Below, piece after piece: positions 45,137 through 56,599 of a DNA stretch of 64,000 nt (position 1 is its first letter; each line of letters starts with the position of its first letter). Origin of the DNA: Papaver somniferum (taxonomy: Eukaryota; Streptophyta; Magnoliopsida; Ranunculales; Papaveraceae); the NCBI RefSeq assembly GCF_003573695.1, contig NC_039362.1, positions 175,531,690-175,595,689 of the forward strand, given 5' to 3'. The position numbers were made by a program, and so were the translations under genes. The notes beneath the pieces were generated by a model that was given only the letters and a program-made list of their open reading frames with translations, was not told the origin of the DNA and made no database searches.

Positions 45137-48100
45137 TATTTAATTAAAGCTTGTTACAATCCTAGGAAAGGACATTCCAATTCTATCATTGTGTGCAAAA
45201 TATTGGAGGAAGGGTGAGCAATTTGTTTCCCAGGTTATAGACGTTGCCGATGATAGTTGGATTTGTTGTTTAACTACGTGGTTGGCGAGTTCCTCTGCCG
45301 GTTGGTTTCCTTCCCTGAAAGTGTGTGATAGCTTGGTGTGTGGAATGTTCTGCATGAGAGCTCTTATTTCGATCAGCATAGTTGTCAGGTATCAAGGGTT
45401 TGGTTGTTGGGAGTGCACTAGAGATAATAGTGCTTGTGAATCAACCTCAAACCAGACCTTGTTCCATTGTTGGTGTACCGCTGTTCGTAGTGCAAGTAAA
45501 AGTCCCCATGTTTCTGCTAGGATTGAAGTAGTTATCCCTAGAGGTGTTGCCGTTGCTTTCAACATGTTTCCATCGCTATTCCTGCATATGAATCCTGCTC
45601 CTGCTGGTCCTGGATTGCCTTTTGATGCTCCGTCCGAGTTTATTTTTATCCAGTCCGTTGTTGGTGCCTTCCATCGTATGTAGATAGTAGTGTTGGTGCT
45701 GCTTCGTTGTGGTTGTCTTGTGATTGTCGGTCCGTCTGCTATGATAGGTGCCATGTGTTGTTGAGCCCATTGGTATTCATCAAACATGACCCTAACTAGT
45801 TGGTATGTCTGCCATGGTGTCTGCCGATTTTTTTTATACACCGTGGCATTTCTTGCCAGCCATATATACCATGCTGTAAAGCCCATTAAAGTTCTTGTGC
45901 CTTCAGAAATTGTGTTTAAGATGTCTTGAATACTTGTTGGGCTGTTGAGTTGTTGGTTTTGTTGTTGTTGTTGCTGGTGTTGGTGTTGATGCTGCCTTTG
46001 GTGTTGTTGTTGTTGCTGTTGATGTTGCTGATTTCCTGCTATTCTCCTTAATTGGGTATTGTTTGGACTTCTTGCCAGGTGTGTCATAATCAATTGCCAT
46101 ATCACTTTGGAGTTGGGGCAGTCGAAAATGAGATGTTGCTCTGATTCTTGTTGTGTGTTGCAGATTGGGCAGTTGTTTGTTGTGGTGAGGTGGAGCCTGT
46201 GTAGCTTTTGAAAGGTTGATAGGCCGTTGTTTGCGACTTTCCATAGGAAAAGTCTAATTTCTGGTGGACATTTAAGCTTCCAGATTGCCTTAAAGTTCAC
46301 AGTTTGAGGGATTGAATTTTGGTTTGTTGGGGTGTTGTTGTTTGAGGCTGAGCTGAGTAGGATGTATCCTGATTTGGATGAATAGTTCCCATGTTTTGTA
46401 TATGGCCAGATGATTTTGTCAGGGACTGGGGTGGTGGGTAGGTGAATGTTTTTGATCTGTGGAGCCATGTTTGGGTGAAAGAAGTGGTTTATTAGTGAAT
46501 GATTCCATGTGTTTTCTGGTTGGTCGATTAGCTGTGCCACCAAGGTATTAGGTGGCAGGTTATGGCTCGAGCTTGGAGGATGAGTGGGTGGGTTATGGGG
46601 TATCCAGTGATTGTAGATTGTGGTTGTGAGGCCATCTTTGATTTGGTAGAAAGCTATATCCTGCAAAACAGAAGACAGATTAGCTAGACATTTCCAAAAA
46701 TAACTGGCTGATGATTGAGGCTCTGGGATTGAAATTGAGATTGGAGGTATGGGTGAGTGAATGTTGTTGGATGGGTGGAGGTATTTGGGTGTGCAGATGT
46801 TAGCCCATATTGAGCCTGATTTGTGGAGTTGCCAAACACGCTTGAGTAGTAGGGCTTGGTTTTGTTCCTTGCTCTTTCGTATACCAAGTCCTCCTAGAGC
46901 AATTGGTGTGGTTAGCTGCTCCCATCCAATAGGGTGCATCTTTCTGGTTTGTGCATCATGTCCCCAGAAAAAATCTCTAGTAATCTTGTCAATTTTGTTG
47001 TGTATTTCACATGGAAGTTGTTGTGCCTGCATCACATGATTAGTAGTCGGGGATAATGCCGTTTTGATTAGGACCAATCTTCCAGCTTGGTTAACACATT
47101 TGGATATCCATCCCTTAGCTTTTCGTTCAATTCTATTCAGCAGTTCCACAATCAAGTGTGCTGAGCTCCTTCCTCTTCTGAATTGGATACCAAGGTAGCT
47201 AGGTGGTTGGGAAGTTGTGGGGATGTTGAAGGTGTGTTGCAGTTGTTGGGCTAACTCTGGGTCTAGCCTAGGATGGTGGATGATGGATGATTTTCCTTTA
47301 TTGATAGCTTGCCTAACTGAGGTGGAGTATTGGTGCAGTAGTTGTTGGAGAGCCAAGCATGATTGCGGATCGGCATTGCAGGTGATCAACAAGTCATCTG
47401 CATACATGAGGTGGAGAATTGATGGTGCATTTTTCCCAATTCTAATGTCCCGCAGTACAGCTTGCTGTTCTAGGACTCCGAGATTTGATGATAGTATCTC
47501 AACACATAGAATGAAGATGTACGGAGAGAGCGGATCGCCTTGCCGGAGTCCCCTAGTAGGCTTGATGAATCCATGAGCCACACCATTGAAGTTGATGGAG
47601 TAGGAGACTGATGTGATACAGTTCATCACATAGTTTTTGAACTTAGTTGGGAATCCCATCTTTATTAAGGTGTGCTCAATGAAACCCCAGTCGAGGCAAT
47701 AGAAAAAACTAATAGGTTTTGAGTGGACTAATAGGCAATGGTGTTGAGTTCCCCTTCTTGAAGCCATTGAACTCTCGATCTTTGTTTCCAGTAGGTTTCA
47801 TTGCACTGCATCAGCATCTGATGTGCCTGTCTGTACTGTTTTTCATGTTCGAGCCAATAGAAAAGTTCTGGCCCTGAGACTTGGGAACACATAGATTGTG
47901 CTTGTGCGATTGTTTCTTCCATAGCACGGATTAGAGAAGGAAGATTTCCAAATGTTGATTTCTTCCATTGAAGCAAGGCAGTTGCAATATCATTCAACTT
48001 CATATTGAGATTTGCTGGCCGTGTTGGGGAGTATGAACTTTCCCATGATTGGATCACTATATTTCTCATCTGAGGATGCAAAAACCTAAGATGCTCCAGT

Positions 48101-48833
48101 TTGAACTTTTTCGATATTGGGTGGTGGATGAAACTCCCTCTCAGTAGTAATGGTGCATGATCCGAGGCAATTCTTGGTAGGTGGTGAATAGTCATACGTG
48201 GATGTAAATTTAGCCATTGTTGGTTACTAAGACTACGGTCAAGTCGTTCCAATATGACATTTTCACCTAGTTGATTATTACTCCAAGTGTACGGGTCGCC
48301 ATGAAATCCCAGATCGATGAGCCCATTGTTGTTGATTACTTCTTTCAGCCTGTTTCCTTGATTGATGCATACCGGTCTTCCCCCCCTTCTTTTCCATTTG
48401 ATTCAAGATCTCATTGAAATCACCCATTAGCAGCCATGGATGGTTGTGAGAAGGAACGATTGAGTTGAAATCATTCCACAGGTTCTTGCGAGCTTGCGGA
48501 TTGGGCGGTCCATAGATGCCGGTAAACAGCCAAGGTTGCGAGTTATTAACAGGTTCAATGTAGACATGAAGTAAACTTTGATTAGCCACTAATACAGAGA
48601 TTTTAAGGTTGGTTCTCCACAACAAACATAAACCTCCCTTATGACCATTACAGGAAAGTGCGAAACAATCATAAAATCCTAGAGAAGTTTTCAAAAAATG
48701 CATATGAGCAGCAGATGATATAGTTTCAGACAAAAAAAAGTAGGTCAAGTTTAAACTTGCGTGTGTACTCACGCAGTTTTTGAATTGTCAAGGTGTTGTG
48801 GGTGCCTTGACAATTCCATGCCATGCAATTCAT
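45137..48833 (-). pseudogene. LINE ORF2: endonuclease, RT (deleted), zf-RVT, RNase H
   Basis: Starts at MNCMAWNCQG (48833). The AP-endonuclease region includes GIYGPPNP and LLMGDFNEIL, then SDHAPLLL near 48150. RT retains GLRQGDPLSPYIFIL and MYADDLLIT (about 47560-47370), then zf-RVT (CPPEIRLFLWK, CPICNTQQESEQHLIFDCP), a His/Gln-rich run (46030-45950) and RNase H (INSDGASKGNPGPAGAG, AETWGLLLAL, EVDSQ). Lesions: frameshifts in a T-run (about 48737) and a G-run (about 48382), and a junction near 47745 where WLQEGE joins directly to the end of RT motif A. Several hundred bases with the RT fingers are missing there. The copy cannot retrotranspose itself. Confidence 0.9.
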
Positions 48834-50797
48834 AATAAAGGCGAGTGTTGACCTTGGCCAACATCTCGCATCAGGGTGGCATGAGCAGTGGTATCAGTCT
48901 CATCATCTTGTAAAGATAGATGCCATGCTGGAGAGGGCATTGCAGGTTCCAGGTTGGTGCACTCGGAAGATGGGGCTGGAGGATCTGGCATGTCATGTGT
49001 TTGCTGGTGTTTGGTATTTTTTTGTGTGGTTCTTCCCACAAAAATAGCCGATCTCTGCTTCGTGTTCCTTGTGGTAGGGACCTCATGTTGTGCTTGTGGG
49101 GTTCTACTTGAGATGCCTTTGAGGGTTGAAAGAGATTTGTATTTTTGGGTTTTTGGTGGTGGGGGTGGTGCTCCAAAATCAGGAGAAGGAGGGATGGACA
49201 GATGTTTTGGTGTTTCCTTCCTGGGTCTTCTTTGTTGCCTCTTGTATGTTTTCATTGAAGTGGTAATCTGTGGTGGGTTTGGTGGCTTTTGCAGATTTGC
49301 AGGGTCATTGGTAGTGCTGGCTGGTACATTGACAGTGATAGGATCAGCAGTAGGCTCAGCTTCAGTCTCTTTTGGCAGCTCCTCTGAGTGACTATGAGTC
49401 AATTTGATGTGAGGGAACCCATCCACTTTTGTAACCTGCAACTGAATCATAGCATCCCTTTTATGCAAAAAGTTAGCTAATAATTGAGCAAAATCAGCCG
49501 AAAAGTAAGTAGAGAGAGGCATTCGTTGTGGCTCTGTGACAGCAGAAGGTTCAGTTTCTTGTCTCCTTATCTCTCTGATTTGAAAAGGTTCAGGTGTCTG
49601 CGGATATGGGTGTAGTGGTTCCTTGCCTTTCCTGGAAGACCCAGCTGGGCTCGCTGCGTGACTATCTGTAGTGAACAAAGTTGATATGGGTACTCCAAAT
49701 CCAAAAGGACTCGGGTTGTGGGTAGGCGGGTTGTAGTGTTGAAAGCCCCGGGTAAGATCCGCTCCAGCTTGCAATCCACTATCCTCCTGAGTGGTGTTGT
49801 CAGATGGGACATTCGTTTTTCTAGCAGGGACATTGGTACTTGGTGTAAGGAATGAATGTGCAGGTGCTGAAGCTTCCGCAACAGTGCATATGTCAGGTTG
49901 AACCTACTCCGTGGAATCCGCCGGTGTAGCTGTCTTTTTTCCTTGAACAACGGGAATTGGGTTCCAGTTGAGTCCTCTCTGAGTCATCTCGCTTGAAAGT
50001 TGGATCAGGATCGGCCGAGTCACCACTTTTTTTGAGGTGGTGGAGGTGATGGAAACAAAGTTGGTGGTGGTGGTGGCGGTGTAGGTGAAGGTAGATTATG
50101 GTAGAAAGTAGAGTCGATAGTTGGTGAAGGTTTAGCAGTTTTGGGTAGTACCATTGCTGATCTTTGGGCTTTCATTGTGCTATTGAGCCTGTTGAAAGGA
50201 AATCCAGCAAATTGCTGGTCTTGCATGGCTTCCTCTGTGCTCTGGTATCTTATGCATTCTCTTGCTAGATGTTCAATAAAACCGCAACGAAAACAGATAT
50301 TGGGGAGGTATTCATACGCATATTGGATCCAAATTTTCCCTGCATACTCTATCATCTTACCTGGTGAGAATGGTTTGTTGAGATCCATCTCGACTTGTGC
50401 TCTTGGTGGTACCGCTAGCAGGTCTACCTCAAGAAGATTTGCTACATCGTGTAGCAGTTGTCGAACAACAAGATCATCAACAAGAAAGGCCGGGAGGTGG
50501 AGTAATTGTATCCAAAAAATTGCTTTTAAAAAACAGTTATCAGGGTTTGTTATAAACTGTTCATAATCTTCAAGCAGAATTATTTGGTCTGAGATAATTC
50601 TTGTTTTCTGCTCTAGCAACAACTGTTTGTCACTTATGAGGAATGGTCTCTAAGTGCTTGACAAGCAGTAAGTGCCATTTGTTTCTTAAAGCTGAGAACA
50701 AAGTGGAGTATGAAAACTTTCATGAGAGTACTTTAACCGCCAGACAGTCTTTTTGGTGATTATGCATTCTCTCGGTAAGCTGGAAAAGGTTGGTATC

Positions 50798-53700
50798 TGT
50801 TGGCGCAATGCGGAAATGTGATGGGTTTATGGAAATGATTTTGAAAGAGAGGTTGGTTAATTGGAAAGTGAGGCTTTGATTAATATGAAAATGAAAATGT
50901 TACAAGAGGTTTGTGTAGCAACTTTGGCTTCCACTAGTTGTTTACAAAGAGGCACTTTGGCTCTTACTCTAACTCTAGCTCTCACTCTACTACTTGGTTA
51001 CTCACTTGAGTTTTGATTGTTGTTGGATGATCCCAAATGAATCCATCCTATGCCTATTTATAGGCTTCATGACCAACTCCTTACTTTTCTAGATAGTTCT
51101 ATCTAGACTCTTCTTCAAATTAGATATTATAAGAAAATTCTAGAGAAAAGAATTCTCTAGATAATACTTGATGTAAAGAAGGCCTAGAAGATTCTAGTAT
51201 TTGGGCTTTACTTAGAGTAGATGATTATTTGGGCCTTACTATTGGGTTTTCACAAATTATGTTTTTAACACCCCCTCTTAATTTGTGATGTTAAGTTTTT
51301 CTCTAAAATGATTGAATTTGTCCACTGTGACTGCTTTTGTGAAGATGTCGGCATTTTGCTCTTGTGTTGGACAAAATTGGAGCTCAATTTCTTTGTTTTC
51401 GACCAGCTCTCTGATAAAGTGATGTCGTAGCTCTATGTGCTTCGTCCGTCCGTGAAAGACTGGATTTTTTGTCATTGCAATTGTAGACATATTGTCACAG
51501 TAGATAGTCGTCGGCTGCTTTTGCCTTTGTTGTAGGTCGGTCATTATTCTTCTCAACCATACTGCTTCACATGCTGCACTTGTTGATGCTATGTACTCTG
51601 CTTCGGCTGATGATAGTGCCACCGTACTTTGCTTTTTAGAACTCCAAGAGATAACTTTTGTTCCCATACAGAAAACATAGCCTGATGTGCTCTTTCGATC
51701 TTCAATAGAACCTGCCCAATCGCTATCTGTGAAGCCAATTAAATCATTGTCTTTTTCTCTTGTATACTTGATGCCAAAATTCTTTGTTCCCTTGATATAT
51801 CGAAGAATTCTCTTCGCAGCGGCATAGTGTAATTTGCTTGGCTCGCTCATATACCGAGAAACAATGCTGGTTGCATTGACTATGTCTGGCCTTGTATTTG
51901 TTAAGTAGATCAGTGAGCCAACTAGACTTCTGAATAAGGTTGGATCAACTTTTGTCGCTCTATCATTTTTTACCAATTTCTCATTGGTACCCATTGGAGT
52001 TGCAATTGGTTTGCAATCCATCATGTTGAACCTTTTCAGTAAGTCTTCCGCATATTTTTCTTGGGAAATGAATATTTCTTCCGGAGACTGTTTTACTTGA
52101 ATCCCAAGAAAATATCGCATAAGTCCTAAGTCTGTCATCTCATATTCTTTCATCATCTCCTTCTTAAATTTTTCTGTCATGTCTTGTTTTGTGCTGGCGT
52201 AAATTAAATCATCAACATAGAGACAGACAATTAGGAAGTCCGTACCTTGTTTTCTGATGTAGAGTGATGGCTCACTTGGACTTTTCTCAAATCCATTATC
52301 TCGGAAATACTTGTCGATTTTGCTGTTCCATGCACGCGGTGCTTGCTTAGACCATAGTGCTTTGCGGAGACGATATACCATTTTTTCTTTTCCTTTTCGG
52401 ATATATCCTTGAGGTTGTTCACGTACACCTCTTCTTCAAGTTCTCCGTTTAGGAACGCCGACTTTACGTCCAATTGGTAGACTTTCATTTTGAGTTGAGC
52501 TGCCAAAGCTAACACCATCCGGATTGTTTCCATGCGAGCGACTGGGGCGAATGTCTCGTTGTAGTCAATTCCTGGTTGCTGGGAATATCCTTTTGCAACT
52601 AGCCTTGCTTGTGCTTTTGAATTGACCCATCTTCATTATATTTTGTCTTGTAGACCCATTTCAGACCAATTATTTCTTTATCAACTGGCTGATTGACGAG
52701 CTCCCATGTCTTATTTTTCTCAATTACTCGCATTTCTTCGTCCATGGCGTTTCTCCATTTTTCTTCTTTGCCGCTTCCTCATATTTTTGAGGTTCTAGTG
52801 CTATAAAAGCACAATTAGATACATTATAAATATCTCTTAGGGAACGCACCTTTCTAGGTGGGGCACTTGAGTCAGATGAGCTTGGACTTTGTTGTGTTGG
52901 ACTAGGAGATCTCGGGCTTGCTGGTGGAGTGTTTTCTTCTTGGTGTGACAGATATGGCTCTTCTTCGATGAGTAGTGGAGACTCGTGGTTATCTGGTTCA
53001 TCATTCCAATCCCAAGCTTTGAATTCATCAAAGATAACATCTCTTGATATTACCAGTTCCTTTGTATCTGGATTTAGAAGTCTATAGGCTTTAGACTCCT
53101 CGCTATATCCGATGAATATAAGCTTTTCTCCTTTTTCATCGAACTTTTCTCTATGTTGGGATGGAATATGTGAGTATGCTACACAACCAAAAATTCTGAA
53201 AGAAGTTACCTCAGGCTTTTTCTTATGCCATCCCTCGTATGGAGTTTTATTGTGAACCGCTTTTGTTGGCGAGCGATTAAGGATGTACACTGTGTTGACT
53301 GCTTCCGCCCAGTAGGTGTTGGGTAGCTTCCTTGCTTTTAGCATACTGCGAGCCATTTCCACGATCGTACGATTTTTCCTTTCCGCGACGCCGTTTTGTT
53401 GTGGAGTGTATCGGACGGTGAGCTCCTTTTTAATTCCATTTTCTTTGCAGTAGTTGATAAACTCTTTTGAAGTAAATTCTCCACCACGGTCTGTACGGAA
53501 AACTTTCAATTGATGGCCACTTTGCTTCTCTGCCAGCGCCTTGAATTCTAGGAATTTAGTGAATGCCTCGGACTTTTGCTCAAGAATGTACACCCACATC
53601 ATCCTGGTATAATCGTCCACGAATAAGAGAAAATATCTTCTGTTGTTGAGTGAAGTTGTTCTTGTCGGACCGCATATATCAGCGTGCACCAATTCGAGGG

Positions 53701-55843
53701 GCCTTCTTGCTCTCCACGATGTCTTCGTAAATGGAAGTCTATGAAACTTCCCTAGAATACAACCTTCACATACTTTATCTCCACCGTCGATATTGGGAAG
53801 ACCAATTACCATGCCTTTTGATTTTAGAACCTTTAAGGATCTGTAGTTGAGATGCCCGTATCTCAAATGCCATAGCTTTCCTTCGTCAATATGGTTGGTA
53901 CTCATTGCACAATTTTCAATTGATGGCATAGATAGGGGAAAGACAAAATTTCCTGACATTTTTACTTTTGCCACCAATTGATTATTAATTTTATCGTAAA
54001 TTGTGCATTCTCCGTCTTCGAAATGTAGTGAGTACCCTTTTCTTATAAGTTGTCCAACACTTAATAAATTTTGAGCTAGGCCAGGAACATAAAGAACATC
54101 AGATATGTATCGAGTTTTACCTGACCTTGTACGTACGGATATGACTCCTCTTCCTTCAACATTCTGGAACTTTCCATCTCCAAGTTTGACTGGCGGAATC
54201 TCTTGTTCCTCCAATTTTACGAAATATTCTTTGTTTCCTGTCATATGGCTGCTGCATCCGCTGTCGACGTACCATATACCTTGCGATTCTTGTTGCGAGG
54301 TGAGGCAGGAATAGAATACTTGATTCTGAGAATTGTTTTTCTCGGAATAGTTTGCTTCATTAAGCCAACAATCTTTCCCATGTGATTTAATTTATCACAC
54401 TTGGTGCACTTATACTTGCAATCTTCAGTTGCATGTCCAAATTTTTGCAAACATTGCATCGGAGATTTGAGGAGTTATTTTTTCCGTACCTTTGATTGTT
54501 GTTTCTATAACCTCCTTTTCCTTTTCCACGTCCGCGGTAGAATTTCTGGGTCCTTGATTTGACGTCGACCCTTTCTCATACTGCGAGTTGGATGATGATC
54601 CCCCTCTAGCTTTCTTTTTGGCTTCTGTATTTTTCTTCTCACTGAAATTTATTTTTGATTGAAATGCCTGCTCCAATGGTTGCTCCGCGAACCTATTTAT
54701 TCTTTTCTCGTGCGCCTCGAGTGAACCCATTAATTCATGTACCGAGAGAGTCGATAAATTTTTTGATTCTTCAATGGCAGCGACGATATGATCAAATTTG
54801 AATGGTAAGCTTCTTAATATCTTTTCTACCACTCTTTTATTTTCAATGGTATCTCCATAACTACTGATTTGATTTACTATGCCAGTAACTCTTGAGAGAA
54901 GTTCTGGATAGTTTCATTTTCTTTCATAAGTAAATTATCAAAATCTCGCCATAAATTGTAGTTTAATGGAGATTACCTTTTCTGATCCTTGGAATGCTAC
55001 TTTGAGAATATTCCAGGCCTCCTGTGAAGTTTTTGCCACCGAAATTCGAGGAAAAATAGCTTTGCTTACGCCCTGTTGTAGAAACAGTAATGCTTTAGCA
55101 TCTTCTTATTTTCCTTATACTCTTTTTTCTCTGCGTCCGTCCATGACGACAGAGTTTCTGCTGACTCTGGTACTTTATAACCTTCTTCTATAAAATCCCA
55201 TAGGTCTTGTGAAATGAATAGTGTCTTCATTGTAGACTCCAATAATCGTAACTCTCACCATCAAAAATTGGAATTAGACTTTGGGCATAGTTGAAACCTT
55301 GAATATTTTGGTTAATTGCCATGAGTAGAGTTTTAGGATTACTGGGTTAGGTTTGCTCTGATACCAAATTTGTTGGCGCAATGCGGAAATGTGATGGGTT
55401 TATGGAAATGATTTTGAAAGAGAGGTTGGTTAATTGGAAAGTGAGGCTTTGATTAATATGAAAATGAAAATGTTACAAGAGGTTTGTGTAGCAACTTTGG
55501 CTTCCACTAGTTGTTTACAAAGAGGCACTTTGGCTCTTACTCTAACTCTAGCTCTCACTCTACTACTTGGTTACTCACTTGAGTTTTGATTGTTGGTGGA
55601 TGATCCCAAATGAATCCATCCTATGCCTATTTATAGGCTTCATGACCAACTCCTTACTTTTCTAGATAGTTCTATCTAGACTCTTCTTCAAATTAGATAT
55701 TATAAGAAAATTCTAGAGAAAAGAATTCTCTAGATAATACTTGATGTAAAGAAGGCCTAGAAGATTCTAGTATTTGGGCTTTACTTAGAGTAGATGATTA
55801 TTTGGGCCTTACTATTGGGTTTTCACAAATTATGTTTTTAACA
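50798..55843 (-). mobile_element. Young Ty1-copia retrotransposon, 5046 bp
   Basis: The LTRs at 50798-51270 and 55371-55843 are both 473 bp, start TGTTGGCGC and end TTTTTAACA; I see one base difference between them (near 51022, T versus G). Perfect 5-bp target duplication GTATC (50793-50797 and 55844-55848). The primer-binding site TGGTATCAGAGC, complementary to initiator tRNA-Met, is at 55366-55355 on the minus strand; the purine tract TAAGAGGGGG is at 51280-51271. It lies inside LINE ORF1. Confidence 0.97.
51278..55321 (-). pseudogene. Copia gag-pol with single-base frameshifts
   Basis: Gag starts at 55321 (MAINQNIQGFNYAQSLIPIF), with a UBN2-type region and knuckle (CLQKFGHATEDC near 54440). 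Pol: protease remnant (WYVDSGCSSHMTGN near 54260), GAG-pre-integrase (LWHLRYGHLN), integrase (HADICGPT, FRTDRGGEF, QNGVAERKNR), RT ([24 protein letters not shown]) and RNase H (STVALSSAEAEY, TKHIELRHHFI). Domain order and catalytic motifs are all intact. Yet single-base losses break the frame near 52765, 52600 and 52420 in pol and at three or more places in gag. The long ORFs 54244-52724 and 52381-51278 remain. Confidence 0.93.
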
Positions 55844-56599
55844 GTATCCTTGTACTTTGAAGCTGGATGATTGGGTAACGGTGTTGATTAGATTTCTCCT
55901 TTTGTTTTATGCTGTAAAGTTGAAAAACTCCCTTTTGGAAGATTCTCTACTGTACTTTTAATGGATGGGCTGGCTTTTTGGAAGGACGAGGCAGAGGAAA
56001 AAAAGAAAAGGATAAAGAAGATGATGAGGTCGAGGTGTTATTGTTGTTATCGACTGGAGTGGGGGAGGCATTTGATAGGAAGTGGGGGGGTGATGATTAA
56101 CTTGTCTTGGGTGATGGGGAGGAGGTTGGTTGTTGTGTAGCTTTACAGGCGTGGGTGGAGGAGTTGTCAGGGGCGATAAATTACCCTGTTGCGGTGGCTG
56201 TTTGCTGTTGGTGGAGGATGCCGATGGAGTTTTCTCCATTGGGAGAATATAAAACTCAGAAATTAGAAAAGACAAAGAAAGTGGGATCAGAGGAGAAGAG
56301 TGAGATGAGGTCGATAATCAAACAGATTTCCAGAGATTCGACCCTACAAATCTTCCTTGCAAGAATAACAAACCGAGATTGCAATATTCCCTTGAGTGGA
56401 TTGGGAATCTTTCTCAAGATATGTTACTGAGCAAAACAAGAGTATCTAGGTGATTTGCGAAATGTGATGATATTGACTTTTGGTCAAAGCGACGGCCAAT
56501 CTTGACTTCATTTTCTCTTTCCTTACTACCCTTGTGAACCCGTATATTGAAGTGTTTGGTTATAACTTCTGACATGATATCGGGAATTATGTAATGCAG

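Larger units (their letters stand above)
48830..56239 (-). pseudogene. LINE ORF1 (gag-like, CCHC), split by the copia insertion
   Basis: The N-terminus starts at the ATG at 56239 (MEKTPSASSTNSKQPPQQ, Pro-rich). The frame passes 55850, is cut by the copia (50798-55843) and resumes at about 50790. A DUF4283-like segment (FWIQLLHLPAFLVDDLVV) leads to the zinc knuckle CFRCGFIEHLAREC (about 50295-50250), a Pro-rich linker and a long C-terminal part (49950-48830). ORF1 proteins bind the LINE RNA. Stops and frameshifts are present (near 50670 and 50020). Confidence 0.85.
45100..56547 (-). mobile_element. Full-span LINE (L1-type with RNase H), interrupted by a copia element
   Basis: Poly-A tail as a T-run from 45100. 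The target duplication TGAAGTGTTTG is seen at 45089-45099 and 56548-56558 (11 bp, exact). Without the nested copia the element is about 6.4 kb, with a leader (about 56547-56240), ORF1 and ORF2, so it is not 5'-truncated. The host intron sequence (...GAAGTGTTTG/GTTATAACTTCTGAC) is restored on joining. Confidence 0.93.

Noticed and set aside
45189..45683. Plus-strand ORF of 164 codons
   Set aside because: Antisense to the LINE RNase H domain.
48888..49391. Plus-strand ORF of 167 codons, Cys/Val/Gly-rich
   Set aside because: Antisense shadow of LINE ORF1, which has the expected protein content in the opposite direction.
50798..55843. Frameshifts in the young copia explained wholly by sequencing error
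   Set aside because: Not excluded, but 946 bp of LTR show no indels, so a general indel error is less likely than a defective template.
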